Source: Clostridia bacterium (lineage in GTDB: Bacteria; Bacillota; Clostridia; Oscillospirales; CAG-272). From it: a stretch of 48,847 nucleotides of DNA. Each line of letters opens with the position of its first letter. Within the stretch, counting starts at the first letter, position 1. The notes under the pieces were generated by a model. It had not been told where the DNA came from. It was given only the letters and a program-made list of their open reading frames with translations, and ran no database searches. This document shows, one piece after another, positions 29,659-38,531 of this stretch. Both the position numbers and the translations under genes were made by a program. The stretch spans positions 1 through 48,847 of the forward strand of contig JAFTIL010000023.1 of the NCBI GenBank assembly GCA_017456905.1. Reading direction: 5' to 3'.

Positions 29659-30716
29659 CCGCTTCGGAACGTTTTCGCCGCTATCTGTCGGGTCAATCCG
29701 TGGACCGCGCCCCCGCTGTTGAGTGGGCGCCCTGGTGGCATCTGACCGTCAATCGCTGGCGCGAGGAAGGTCTGCCGCCGGAATGTGCCTCGGTGGAGGC
29801 CATCCAGGACTATTTCGGTCTGGACAAGTGTCTTCAAACGGGCGTATCCTACCACACCGCCGCAACCCCTCCCGTTCCCGGACAGGGGCTTGGCATTGTG
29901 GAGGATGAATCCGATTGGGAGCGGGTCAAAAAGACCCTGTTCCCTCCCGTGGAATCGGTCATTCCCGACGCGCATTTTGAATATCTGCAAAGGACGCACG
30001 ACCGTGGTGATACCCTGCATTTTTTTACGGTAGAGGGCTTTTTCTGGTATCCCCGCACCCTCTTCGGCATCGAAAACCATCTTTATAGCTTTTATGATTA
30101 TCCCGAATTGTATCATGAGATGTGCGAGGCTTATTCTGACTGGCTGATCGATCTTTTCCGCCACGTATTCTCCCGTTTCCATTTCGATTTCATGAGCTTT
30201 GCCGAGGATATGAGCTACAATTCCGGTCCCATGATCTCCGAGGCCTGCTTCGACGAATTTCTTGCGCCCTTTTACAGAAAAGTCATCCCCGTTATCCACG
30301 AGTACGGCATCCCCGTGTTCATTGACTCCGACGGTGACATCACCATGGCTGTGGATTGGTACGCCAAGGTAGGCGCGGACGGGATGTTTCCCCTGGAACG
30401 TCAAGCCGGGGTGGACGTATCTACCTATCTTGACAAGCAACCGCAGATGGCCTTTCTCGGTCACTTTGACAAGATGTGCATGAAGCACGGCAAGGAAGCC
30501 ATGCGTCAGGAATTTGAGCGCATCCTGCCTTCCATGAAGCGCGGGAAGGTCATCGTCTCGGTGGATCACCAGACCCCTCCCGACGTACCCATGGATTATT
30601 ACAAGGATTACGTTGCCCTGCTCCGCGAGTATTGCGGTAAGGTGACCCACGAGGAAAGTCAGATCGAGCCTTGCTCCGTCTTTGGTGAACAATTTACCAT
30701 ATCAAACCCCAAATGA
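29655..30716 (+). CDS. UroD-fold methyltransferase-like protein (possible substrate-side demethylase, copy 1)
   Basis: The 353-residue product starts with the UroD-family opening (ERFRRYLSGQSVDRAPAVEW) and has a TIM-barrel-like pattern. Conserved strings shared with the next paralogue are SFAEDMSYNSGPM (about 180) and HEYGIPVFIDSDGD (about 215-228), with ED, NSGP, His and DxDG as plausible metal or substrate ligands. These resemble O-demethylase methyltransferase I proteins of acetogens, but the exact spacing E-x14-E-x20-H reported for some of those is not present. It is unlikely to be a haem-pathway decarboxylase, because it sits with a corrinoid protein and activator. ATGA overlap with the previous gene. 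Confidence 0.75.
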   Translation: MTASERFRRYLSGQSVDRAPAVEWAPWWHLTVNRWREEGLPPECASVEAIQDYFGLDKCLQTGVSYHTAATPPVPGQGLGIVEDESDWERVKKTLFPPVESVIPDAHFEYLQRTHDRGDTLHFFTVEGFFWYPRTLFGIENHLYSFYDYPELYHEMCEAYSDWLIDLFRHVFSRFHFDFMSFAEDMSYNSGPMISEACFDEFLAPFYRKVIPVIHEYGIPVFIDSDGDITMAVDWYAKVGADGMFPLERQAGVDVSTYLDKQPQMAFLGHFDKMCMKHGKEAMRQEFERILPSMKRGKVIVSVDHQTPPDVPMDYYKDYVALLREYCGKVTHEESQIEPCSVFGEQFTISNPK

Positions 30717-30729
30717 AAGAGGAAACAAC

Positions 30730-31848
30730 ATGACCAACCGCGAACGCGCATTGAATATCCTCCACTATCAGCCCGCCGACCGACTCCCCGCCGTCCATTT
30801 CGGCTACTGGAACGAGTTGCTCTGGGAGTGGGTCGAGCAGGGCCACATCTCCCGTGAGACGGCCGCAGGCTGGGCCGATGGCAACGCAATAGATACCGAG
30901 CTTGACAAGCTCTTGGGCTGGGACTTCAACTGGTACCGCACCGTAGGCTCCAACAACAGCCTCTATCCTTGCTTTGAACCCAAGGTCCTGGAGGTGTTGC
31001 CCGACGGCACCAAGCGGGTACAAAACCACGACGGCCTTATTGAGCGTATCAAGCCCGGTGTGACCTCCATCCCCTCGGAGGACGACTATCTTCTCAAGGA
31101 CAGAGAGGCCTTTGAGACTCTCTACCGTCCCAAAATGCAGTTCTGCCCCGAGCGGGTCAACTACGACTTTTACAAAACTTTCAACGAAACCCGTGATCCC
31201 GACGTACCTATCGGTCTGCACTTAGGCTCCGTCCTCGGCAATATCCGTTCCATGGTGTCCGTCATGGGCATGAGCTATCTCATGTATGATGAGGACGAGG
31301 CGTTGTTTGCTGACATCGTGGACACCTATGCTGAGATGCAGTACAAGTGCGCCGAGGAGATCCTCAAAACAGGCGCAAAGTTTGACTTCGCCCATTACTG
31401 GGAGGACATCTGCTTTAACTCGGGCCCCCTGCTCTCCCCCGATACGTTTGAGGAACTGTGTGCCAAACACTACAAGAAGCGCAATGATCTCTGCCATCGC
31501 TACGGTATCGACATCATTTCCCTGGACTGCGACGGTGTCACCGACAAGCTCCTGCCCATTTGGTTTGAAAACGGTATCAACACCATGTTCCCCATTGAGA
31601 TCGGTACCTGGGGCGACCAATTTGAAGCCGCCCGAAACAAGTACGGCAAGGGAATGCTGGGCGTAGGCGGCATGGACAAGACCGTTCTTCGTCTGGACAA
31701 AGCCGCCGTTGACCGCGAGCTTGAAAGATTGCGCCGCCTGTCGGCCATGGGTGGATTTTTGCCCTGCCCCGACCACCGTCTCATGCCCGGCACCAAGTTT
31801 GAGCTGGTGCAGTATTACGCAGAGAAGATCAAGGAAATCCGCTTATGA
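30730..31848 (+). CDS. UroD-fold methyltransferase-like protein (possible substrate-side demethylase, copy 2)
   Basis: The 372-residue product is a paralogue of the preceding gene. It shares the opening RERALNILHYQPADRLPAVHFGY, the metal-site-like HYWEDICFNSGPL (about 224-236) and HRYGIDIISLDCDG (about 255-268), and a C-terminal GGFLPCPDHRLMPGT segment with further Cys/His. The ATG at 30730 follows AGAGGAAA; an in-frame GTG at 30682 lies inside the upstream gene and is not preferred. It overlaps the activator gene by 4 bases. Two related copies could handle different methoxylated or methylated substrates, or form a heteromer. This is inference. Confidence 0.75.
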   Translation: MTNRERALNILHYQPADRLPAVHFGYWNELLWEWVEQGHISRETAAGWADGNAIDTELDKLLGWDFNWYRTVGSNNSLYPCFEPKVLEVLPDGTKRVQNHDGLIERIKPGVTSIPSEDDYLLKDREAFETLYRPKMQFCPERVNYDFYKTFNETRDPDVPIGLHLGSVLGNIRSMVSVMGMSYLMYDEDEALFADIVDTYAEMQYKCAEEILKTGAKFDFAHYWEDICFNSGPLLSPDTFEELCAKHYKKRNDLCHRYGIDIISLDCDGVTDKLLPIWFENGINTMFPIEIGTWGDQFEAARNKYGKGMLGVGGMDKTVLRLDKAAVDRELERLRRLSAMGGFLPCPDHRLMPGTKFELVQYYAEKIKEIRL

Positions 31849-33341
31849 GCCGTTTGATACAGATCACCATTCCCTCTGAGGCCGCAGGCAAACGTCTGTC
31901 TGTCTATTTGGCTGAAGCGGGATATCCGCTCACCGCTGACTGCGGCGGTCGTGGGACCTGCGGCAAGTGCCGTGTGACCGTCCTGTCGGGGAGCTTTGCG
32001 GCTGATCCCAACGGGACGACCGCCGTCATGCCGAACAGCGAGGGGCAAATCCTTGCCTGCCATGCTTGGTGCGGTCATCAACAAGCCGTCATTTTGCTCC
32101 CTGTGTCCGAAGGGCAAGGGTTAACGATCGACACCACGGGAAGTACCGTGGTAGATATCTCAAGCTGCGGTGTTGCCTTGGATATCGGCACCACCACCTT
32201 GGCGGCAGCCCTGGTCAGCCTTGAAAGCGGCGCCATTCTTCGAACCGTGTCCCGTCTCAATCCCCAAAAAAGCTTTGGCGCGGACGTCATGAGCCGCATC
32301 GGCGCGGTGATGGCAAACGAAAGCAACCTCCCCATCATGCAAACGCTCCTTTTGGACGCTGTCCGTCTCATGATATACGAGCTAACCAACGGGAAAGCCG
32401 TCTCCCGCATGACCGTGGCGGGCAACCCCACCATGCTCCATCTGTTCTGCGGCATCTCCCCCGTGGGCATGGGCGCTTATCCCTTCACACCCGCCTTCAC
32501 CCATGCGAAAACACTGACGGGTGCAGAACTCGACCTTCCCGTGGGCACCGTCACCCTTTTGCCGTCGATCTCCGCCTTTATCGGCGGTGATATCACGGCA
32601 GGAATGCTGGCCCAAGAGATCACAGACCACGACGAGCCCGTCCTTCTTGTTGATATGGGTACCAACGGTGAAATGATCCTATACACAGGCCAAAATCACG
32701 GGAGCAAGCTATACGGCACCTCCACGGCGGCAGGCCCAGCCTTGGAAGGGGCCGGTATTTCCACAGGCGTAGGCGGCATCAGCGGTGCTGTTTGCGGCGT
32801 GAAATTCAATGGACTCTCCACACAAACGAAAACCATCGACAATCAGCCCCCCATAGGTATATGTGGCAGCGGTCTCATTGATCTGATCGCCGTTTTGCTT
32901 CAAAGAGGACTGATAGACGAAACGGGCTATCTTGAAGAAGATCCCTTCCCTTACGCCGAGGATCTGACCTTGACGGGGGGAGATATCCGCGCATTTCAGC
33001 TTGCCAAGAGCGCTTTGCGCGCGGGGATGGAGGTTCTTTGCGAAACAGCGGGAATATCCCCCCACGAGCTGTCCCGCATCTATATTGCAGGCGGACTTGG
33101 GTACTATATGGACATAAATTCGGCTGTTGCCGTGGGACTTTTACCCGACTGTCCCCGCCAACATATGATCAGCGTTGGCAATACGTCCTTGACGGGCGCG
33201 ACCATGGCGCTTTGTGATCCTTCGCTCATTGAAAGAGCAGCCTGCGACGCGGCCCTCTGCGAGATCGTAGAACTAAATCTTTCCCCTTCCTTCAACGATA
33301 AATTCATGGAATATATGATGTTCCCCTACGGGGACGATTGA
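31845..33341 (+). CDS. RACo-like reductive activator of corrinoid protein ([2Fe-2S] + ASKHA, DUF4445)
   Basis: The 498-residue product restores oxidised Co(II) corrinoid protein to Co(I) in an ATP-dependent manner. The N-terminal ferredoxin domain binds a [2Fe-2S] cluster through Cys33, Cys39, Cys42 and Cys72 (CGGRGTCGKC ... C). A linker follows. The ASKHA ATPase-type domain begins at about 105 with GVALDIGTTTLAAAL and continues with AGNPTM, LVDMGTNGEM, STAAGPALEGA and YIAGGLG. This layout equals RACo of acetogens and the ferredoxin-containing activators of MtgB-type systems. The ATG at 31845 overlaps the previous stop (ATGA). Confidence 0.93.
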   Translation: MSRLIQITIPSEAAGKRLSVYLAEAGYPLTADCGGRGTCGKCRVTVLSGSFAADPNGTTAVMPNSEGQILACHAWCGHQQAVILLPVSEGQGLTIDTTGSTVVDISSCGVALDIGTTTLAAALVSLESGAILRTVSRLNPQKSFGADVMSRIGAVMANESNLPIMQTLLLDAVRLMIYELTNGKAVSRMTVAGNPTMLHLFCGISPVGMGAYPFTPAFTHAKTLTGAELDLPVGTVTLLPSISAFIGGDITAGMLAQEITDHDEPVLLVDMGTNGEMILYTGQNHGSKLYGTSTAAGPALEGAGISTGVGGISGAVCGVKFNGLSTQTKTIDNQPPIGICGSGLIDLIAVLLQRGLIDETGYLEEDPFPYAEDLTLTGGDIRAFQLAKSALRAGMEVLCETAGISPHELSRIYIAGGLGYYMDINSAVAVGLLPDCPRQHMISVGNTSLTGATMALCDPSLIERAACDAALCEIVELNLSPSFNDKFMEYMMFPYGDD

Positions 33342-33343
33342 GG

Positions 33344-33530
33344 GAAAAATTGTTATTTGCTGGGGTACGCCTGGGAGAGCCCTTCTTGAAAGAAGTGCCC
33401 CCAGACCCCCTCCAAGAACCTTTAAAACAATTTTTTGCTAAAGGATTTTTACCCTTCGCGGGATGTTTCTTGCATGGGTTGAACATCCTCGGCGTTGGCC
33501 GCCGGCACTGCCGGCAAACAACAATTTATC
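33344..33530. mobile_element. Family-B MITE-like element between operon genes
   Basis: Terminal arms 33344-33363 and 33511-33530 are complementary in 17 of 20 positions (core AAATTGTT/AACAATTT). The 187-base interior has hairpins (CTTCTT/AAGAAG; GCCGCCGGC/GCCGGC) and the blocks seen at 27621-27900. It begins 2 bases after the activator stop codon and ends 17 bases before the DUF2284 start, so it lies within the operon without breaking a gene. Confidence 0.7.
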
Positions 33531-33547
33531 TCCCGAAAGGAGTCTAT

Positions 33548-34105
33548 ATGACCGATATACAAACCGAATTTGCGCCCCTTCTGGCTTCCCTGCCCTCTAC
33601 GGTCTGTTCTATTCACGAATCCGTCTGGATTTCGCCATGTGATCTTCCCTTTTCCGCCGAGGTGCGCAGTATGTGTGAGGTCAACCGATGCGGCAAATAC
33701 GGCACGTCCTGGAGTTGCCCGCCCGGTTGCGGCGAGTGGGAAACTTTGCGAGACGAATTTTGCGCGTGCAAGTCCGCCTTCGTGTTCACCACCTGTCACA
33801 TACTGGAGGACTCCTTTGACATCGAGGGGATGCAGACAGCTGCCGAAGATCACCAAAAGCTTGACAACGCCATCGCGGAAGCTCTTTCCCGAACGGATCT
33901 TCGCTATATTCACCTGGGTATGGGCACTTGCATTTTGTGTAAGACCTGCACCTATCCCGACGCGCCATGCCGCCATCCCGACAAAATGCGCCGCCCTCCC
34001 GAGGCCTGCGGCATCGACGTTTGTGCCATGTCCAAAGCGATCGGCATCCGATATATGAACGGCCCGGATACGGTAACCTATTTTTCGATCCTGCTATTTA
34101 AATAA
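33548..34105 (+). CDS. DUF2284 cysteine-rich metal-binding protein
   Basis: The 185-residue product is unusually Cys-rich. MCEVNRCGKYGTSWSCPPGCG near 40-60, then a central helix region, then CILCKTCTYPDAPCRHPDKMRRPPEACGIDVCA near 135-165, suggest iron-sulphur or zinc binding. This matches DUF2284, a family repeatedly found beside corrinoid methyltransferase genes; its role is unknown. The ATG at 33548 follows AAAGGAG. The longer reading frame to 33338 passes through the family-B repeat and is rejected. It is the last gene of the operon, with a terminator immediately after. Confidence 0.85.
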   Translation: MTDIQTEFAPLLASLPSTVCSIHESVWISPCDLPFSAEVRSMCEVNRCGKYGTSWSCPPGCGEWETLRDEFCACKSAFVFTTCHILEDSFDIEGMQTAAEDHQKLDNAIAEALSRTDLRYIHLGMGTCILCKTCTYPDAPCRHPDKMRRPPEACGIDVCAMSKAIGIRYMNGPDTVTYFSILLFK

Positions 34106-34146
34106 AAAATCGACCGAAACACATCAAGCGTGTATCGGTCGATTTT
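34105..34146. terminator. Bidirectional terminator between DUF2284 and aspartate kinase
   Basis: ATCGACCGA pairs with TCGGTCGAT, with an additional inner ACAC/GTGT pairing, flanked by A-run and T-run so that both convergent transcripts can stop. Confidence 0.85.
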
Positions 34147-34159
34147 CTATTCGATGATC

Positions 34160-35482
34160 TTATTTCACAAATTCAGCGTAGATCGCTCTCAGCGCATCCT
34201 CGTACTCGGCGTCGTCCACACCCACGATAATGTTCAGCTCGGAGGAGCCTTGGTCGATCATACGGATGTTCACGTCTGCGCGGGCCAGCGCATCGCACAC
34301 GCGAGCAGCCGTACCCTTGGCCTTGACCATACCGCGTCCCACCACGGCCACCAGGGCCAGGTCGTCCTCAATAAACACACTGTCGGGACGGACGGTACGG
34401 GAGATGGACTGCATGAGTCTGTCACGGCGGCCCTCCAAAGTTTGGGAGGAGACCACGATACTCATAGTATCGATACCCGAAGGCAGATGTTCAAAGGAGA
34501 TATCGTTTTCTTCAAAGATCTCCAGCACCTTGCGGCCAAAGCCCACCTCGGAGTTCATGAGATCCTTTTCGATGGTCAGCACCGAGAAGCCCTTCTTACC
34601 CGCGATACCCGTAATGACCTTACCCATGTCATAGCCTGTGGCGTGGGCCACGATCATGGTGCCTGCATCCTCGGGACGATTGGTATTACGGATGTTGATG
34701 GGAATGCCCGCCATACGTACGGGGAATACGGCATCCTCATGAAGAACGGTGGCGCCCATGTAGGAAAGCTCGCGGAGCTCGCGATAGGTGATCTCCTGGA
34801 TGATGCAGGGATTGTCGATGATGCGAGGGTCGGCCATCATGAAGCCGGACACATCAGTCCAGTTTTCATAGAGGTCTGCGCCTGCGGCGCGGGCCACGAT
34901 CGAGCCAGTAATATCCGAACCGCCGCGAGAGAAGTTCTTGACCGTACCGTTGGGCATACCGCCGTAGAAGCCGGGGATGACGGCATAGGCGTGTTGCTTT
35001 AATTCGGCCGACAGCACCTCCTGGGTCTTTTCCTCATCCAGCGTACCGTTGTCGCGGAAGAAAATCACGTTCTCGGCATCGATGAAATCAAAGCCCAAAT
35101 ACTTGGCCAGGATCAGGCTGTTGAGGTATTCGCCGCGGCTGGCGGCATAGTCACGGCCAGAGGCGTGGAGCATAGCGTTCTTGACGTAAGCCAGCTCACC
35201 GGACAGGTCAAAATCCAGGCCCAGATCTTTGATGATGCTGTTGTATCTGTCACAGATACGGTCGTAAGCCGCATCAATGACCTCACGAGATTCTCTGGCC
35301 TTGATGAGGTTATAGCACTCGTAGAGCAGGTCGGTGACCTTGGTATCCTTCTTATCACGCTTACCGGGAGCGGAAGGCACCACGAAGCGGCGGGTAGGGT
35401 CTGCCTTAACGATGGAGGCGACCTGTCTGAAATGCTCGGCGTCGGCCAGCGAGCTGCCGCCGAATTTGACTACTTTAAGCAT
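34160..35482 (-). CDS. Aspartate kinase
   Basis: Phosphorylates aspartate in the first step to lysine, threonine and methionine. The 440-residue product opens with MLKVVKFGGSS (kinase motif), then GRDYAASRGEYL, VIPGFYGG, FSRGGSDITGS, WTDVSGFMMADPRI, and a C-terminal pair of ACT domains (ITGIAGKKGFSVLTIEKD; ALVAVVGRGMVKAKGTAARV) that usually give amino-acid feedback. Length fits the monofunctional type with two ACT domains. The ATG at 35482 follows AAGGAGA; an upstream ATG at 35530 lacks a ribosome-binding site. No lysine riboswitch or T-box is seen in the short 93-base gap to the ABC gene, so co-transcription with it is possible. Confidence 0.94.
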   Translation of the reverse strand: MLKVVKFGGSSLADAEHFRQVASIVKADPTRRFVVPSAPGKRDKKDTKVTDLLYECYNLIKARESREVIDAAYDRICDRYNSIIKDLGLDFDLSGELAYVKNAMLHASGRDYAASRGEYLNSLILAKYLGFDFIDAENVIFFRDNGTLDEEKTQEVLSAELKQHAYAVIPGFYGGMPNGTVKNFSRGGSDITGSIVARAAGADLYENWTDVSGFMMADPRIIDNPCIIQEITYRELRELSYMGATVLHEDAVFPVRMAGIPINIRNTNRPEDAGTMIVAHATGYDMGKVITGIAGKKGFSVLTIEKDLMNSEVGFGRKVLEIFEENDISFEHLPSGIDTMSIVVSSQTLEGRRDRLMQSISRTVRPDSVFIEDDLALVAVVGRGMVKAKGTAARVCDALARADVNIRMIDQGSSELNIIVGVDDAEYEDALRAIYAEFVK

Positions 35483-35575
35483 GGAAATGAATCTCCTTTG
35501 ATTGTGTATGAATTCTATTGACGCATACATCCCTCTACCATGAAGGTATGGGAAAAGTGTCGGATTGGTGAGAAT

Positions 35576-37630
35576 TTAATCTTCCCTTTTCGGGGGTCTG
35601 CCGTGAGGGGGACGGTCGAAAGGCGGCTGACCCAAGGACGGTCTGCCGTGGGGCGGTATGGGCGGAGGATCCGCCTCACCCAACACGCTTTCGCCCTCGG
35701 TGATATATCGCTTTGCTTGAGTGGTAAACAGCTCGTAGTACCGCCCTTGCTTGGCCATCAGCGAACGGTGGTCGCCTTCCTCGATCAGCTTACCGTATTC
35801 CAGCACAAGGATCTTGGAGGCCACGGTTGCGCTGGAGAGTCTGTGGGACACGAAAATGGTGGTTTTGTCAGCGCGGAGGCGGTCAAACTGGTTAAAGATC
35901 TCCTGCTCGGCCAAGGGGTCGAGGGAGGCGGTAGGCTCGTCCAGGATCAGCACATCGGACTCGCTGTAAAAGGCGCGTGCGATGGCAAGCTTCTGCCATT
36001 GACCGATGGACAGCTCGATGCCGTTTTCTTCAAAGATACGCATGAGGGGGGTGTGGTAGCCATCGGGCAGACGGGAGATGTAATCCTCAGCGTCAGCCTC
36101 GCGGGCTGCCTGCATAACGGCTGTTTCGTCGGGCTTTTTGTAAATGTCACCGAATTGTACATTTTCAGATACGGTAACGGCATATTTGCCGAAGTCCTGG
36201 AAGATGATACCGAACATACGGTAGAGATCCTCCACCTCGTAGGCGCGGATGTCTTGACCGTCCAAAAGGATGCGGCCTTCGGTGGGGTCATACAGACGGG
36301 TCAGAAGCTTGAGCAGGGTGGTCTTACCCGCGCCGTTGAGACCCACCAACACCAGCGTCTCACCGGGACGGATGGTAAAGCTCACGTCATCCAATACCTT
36401 TCTCTCGGTACCGGGGTAAATAAAGCTGACGTGTTCAAAAACGATGGTATGGGGTTGACCGTGGTTGACCTTGAGGGGCCGAGCCTCAGAAGTATCTCCT
36501 TCGATAAGCTCGAGCTTGGGTACCACTGTGGGCTCTTCCTTGAGGAAGGAGGTCAGATTGTCGATGAACAACGTACCCTCATAGATGGTAGCAGACACCG
36601 AGATCAGGGCTCCCACCTGTCCTGCGATAGAGGTCAAAGCACCTGTGTAAAGAGAGTAATCGCCGATCATATCCTTGCCGATCACCACCAGATAGGCAAA
36701 CCAGGCAAAAAACGCACAGTTGACGACCGATGAAATGATGGTAATGGCTACGTGCCAGGCGTTCTCTCGAAGGATCAGGGCGCGGATGCCCGCAAAATAC
36801 TTGTCAAAGGTCTCACGGTAGCGACCGATGAAGGTATCCGAAAGACCGAACATACGCACTTCCTTGGCCATATCCTTGTTGACCATGAGGTCGGCGTAGT
36901 AGTTCATCTGTCTGCGGTCCTTGGAACGGCGGCGCATATACTGGAAGTTCTTGCGGCGGTAATAGAAATTGATAATAGCCGAGGGAACCGACACCGCCAC
37001 CATGACCAGCGCCGCCCACCACAGCTTGGTGGCCAGGATAACCACGAAGGAAGCGAGGGTTATAACGGTACTGAACATAGAGAAGGTCGCAGACAAGATC
37101 TGTATGGGACGCATACCCGCTTCCCTGTTGGCGTTCTCCAGCTTTTCATAGAAAGCAGGCAGATCGAAGGAGCAAATGTCCAGGGTCTTGGCCTTGTTCA
37201 TGATCTCCATCTTGACCGTACGTACCACCAGCTCGCCCGAGATACGGGTAACCGTATTTTTCAGGGTGTTGATCACGCTATTGAGGATATTATAGAGGAA
37301 CATGAACACCAGGAGATAGAAAACGGTATGCCCAAGGAAATCGCCGAGATCGCCTTCAAAGCCGCCGCCCGAGGACTGCATGGCGTTGAGGACATACTGA
37401 GAGATCTTGGAGCCCACCACCGGCATCACACCCTGGAAGATGGCAAAGAACATCATGGCAAAAAGGATCCAAGGACCCGTTTTCCAGACGATCTTGAAGA
37501 TATAAGCCATGCGGGTAAAAAAGCCACCCAACAGCTCACGGAGATAACGCGGGACGTCCCAAAGATTTTTGGGAGGGGCCACCTGGGCGTATTGAAATTG
37601 TCTCATGCCGGGAGGAGGTCCGGGAGGCAT
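35576..37630 (-). CDS. ABC exporter (membrane plus ATPase) with Pro/Gly/Arg-rich termini
   Basis: The 684-residue half-exporter has about six spans at 45-340 and a nucleotide-binding domain at 395-640. Walker A is GLNGAGKTT (about 430), the signature is non-canonical as LSIGQWQKLAIA (about 540), and Walker B is VLILDEPTASLD with catalytic Glu. The LS(I/G)GQWQ form is common in a group of Firmicutes exporters near lantibiotic/peptide transporters, but the substrate is not known. Both ends are low-complexity: MPPGPPPGM at the start and a tail of about 35 residues with PPPIPPHGRP and PPHGRPPKR repeats. The start is ATG 37630 (a TTG directly before it is the alternative). A TATAAT at 37711-37716 with a weak -35 could be its promoter. 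Confidence 0.85.
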   Translation of the reverse strand: MPPGPPPGMRQFQYAQVAPPKNLWDVPRYLRELLGGFFTRMAYIFKIVWKTGPWILFAMMFFAIFQGVMPVVGSKISQYVLNAMQSSGGGFEGDLGDFLGHTVFYLLVFMFLYNILNSVINTLKNTVTRISGELVVRTVKMEIMNKAKTLDICSFDLPAFYEKLENANREAGMRPIQILSATFSMFSTVITLASFVVILATKLWWAALVMVAVSVPSAIINFYYRRKNFQYMRRRSKDRRQMNYYADLMVNKDMAKEVRMFGLSDTFIGRYRETFDKYFAGIRALILRENAWHVAITIISSVVNCAFFAWFAYLVVIGKDMIGDYSLYTGALTSIAGQVGALISVSATIYEGTLFIDNLTSFLKEEPTVVPKLELIEGDTSEARPLKVNHGQPHTIVFEHVSFIYPGTERKVLDDVSFTIRPGETLVLVGLNGAGKTTLLKLLTRLYDPTEGRILLDGQDIRAYEVEDLYRMFGIIFQDFGKYAVTVSENVQFGDIYKKPDETAVMQAAREADAEDYISRLPDGYHTPLMRIFEENGIELSIGQWQKLAIARAFYSESDVLILDEPTASLDPLAEQEIFNQFDRLRADKTTIFVSHRLSSATVASKILVLEYGKLIEEGDHRSLMAKQGRYYELFTTQAKRYITEGESVLGEADPPPIPPHGRPSLGQPPFDRPPHGRPPKRED

Positions 37631-37774
37631 CAAAGATCACACCTTTCCTGTAGAATTGGTGAGTCGAAATATCAATGTCAAAGAAATATAATCTAAATAT
37701 TTATTTTATCATTATACCTTGAACGCATATAGAAAATAATGTAATAATTTTGTAAATTGATACGATAAAAGGCA

Positions 37775-37812
37775 CAAAAAAGCCCGATCTCACGAGGGAT
37801 CGGGCTTTTTTC
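37775..37812 (-). terminator. Terminator after the DegV-HAD operon
   Basis: An 8-bp stem GCCCGATC/GATCGGGC flanked by A6 and T6. It lies directly after the HAD gene stop at 37815 on the minus strand and also isolates the ABC gene promoter region. Confidence 0.85.
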
Positions 37813-37814
37813 CT

Positions 37815-38528
37815 TCATACGAGAGTCTTATCCAAATAAGAAAGAAGCTCGTCAAAGCCTCCATGGGGATAGACAGAAATATCCTTTTCATCACGGTTGA
37901 TGATACAATCGGTCAGCAAAAAGACCTTCATTCCCAGTTCTTGGGCGATCATATCCTCGCCCACGTCGTTGCCCACCATGAGGCACTCCGAGGGGGAGAC
38001 GCCCAACGCCTCCAGGATGGTGGTGTAATATTTCAGATTAGGTTTGCAATAGAGGGAATTTTCATAAGTAGTGAACAGCTCGAAATCTTCGGGGGAAAGG
38101 CCCGCCCACTTCATGCGCTTTTCAGTAGCGATACTTGGGAAAATGGGATTGGTGGCCAAAACTGTTTTGCAGCCCCGCTCATGACACAGGCGGATGACCT
38201 CGGCAGCACGGTGGTCGTGACCGCACACTGCGGCGATCTCGTCGAAATGCTCCACGTAGAAGCGGTCAAAACACGGCCGATCGTCATATACACGGTCACC
38301 AAAGATGCTTGCAAAGGTCTCCCAGAACACAGCCTCGTTGACCTTCTCGCCCGTGTTTTTCATCATGGCCTTGGTGCCTGCCCAAATGCCCTTGATGACG
38401 GCGTCAAATTCGTATCCGCGGGGAGCGATGGCCTTGGCAATGGACATAAAATAAGTTTTAGCGAATAGTTCCTGATCCATGGGAAGCAGGGTGCCGTCCA
38501 GATCGAATAAAATCGTGGTAACAGACAT
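37815..38528 (-). CDS. HAD superfamily hydrolase (phosphatase-like)
   Basis: The 237-residue product has HAD motif I ILFDLDGTLL (Asp9 nucleophile, Asp11), an alpha-helical cap inserted after it (about 20-105), motif II LATNP (about 133) and motif IV MVGNDVGEDMIA (about 190). This is the layout of small-molecule phosphatases of the phosphoglycolate phosphatase-like group; no specific substrate is evident. It begins 3 bases after the degV stop, so the two are co-transcribed. The ATG at 38528 has AAGGAAG upstream, inside the end of degV. Confidence 0.85.
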   Translation of the reverse strand: MSVTTILFDLDGTLLPMDQELFAKTYFMSIAKAIAPRGYEFDAVIKGIWAGTKAMMKNTGEKVNEAVFWETFASIFGDRVYDDRPCFDRFYVEHFDEIAAVCGHDHRAAEVIRLCHERGCKTVLATNPIFPSIATEKRMKWAGLSPEDFELFTTYENSLYCKPNLKYYTTILEALGVSPSECLMVGNDVGEDMIAQELGMKVFLLTDCIINRDEKDISVYPHGGFDELLSYLDKTLV

Positions 38529-38531
38529 GAT

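Noticed and set aside
29655-31848. Genuine uroporphyrinogen decarboxylases (haem pathway)
   Set aside because: Two adjacent diverged copies tightly coupled to a corrinoid protein and a corrinoid activator, with no other haem genes nearby, fit the methyltransferase branch better.
35483-35575. Lysine riboswitch or T-box ahead of aspartate kinase
   Set aside because: The 93-base gap is too short and lacks the conserved cores.
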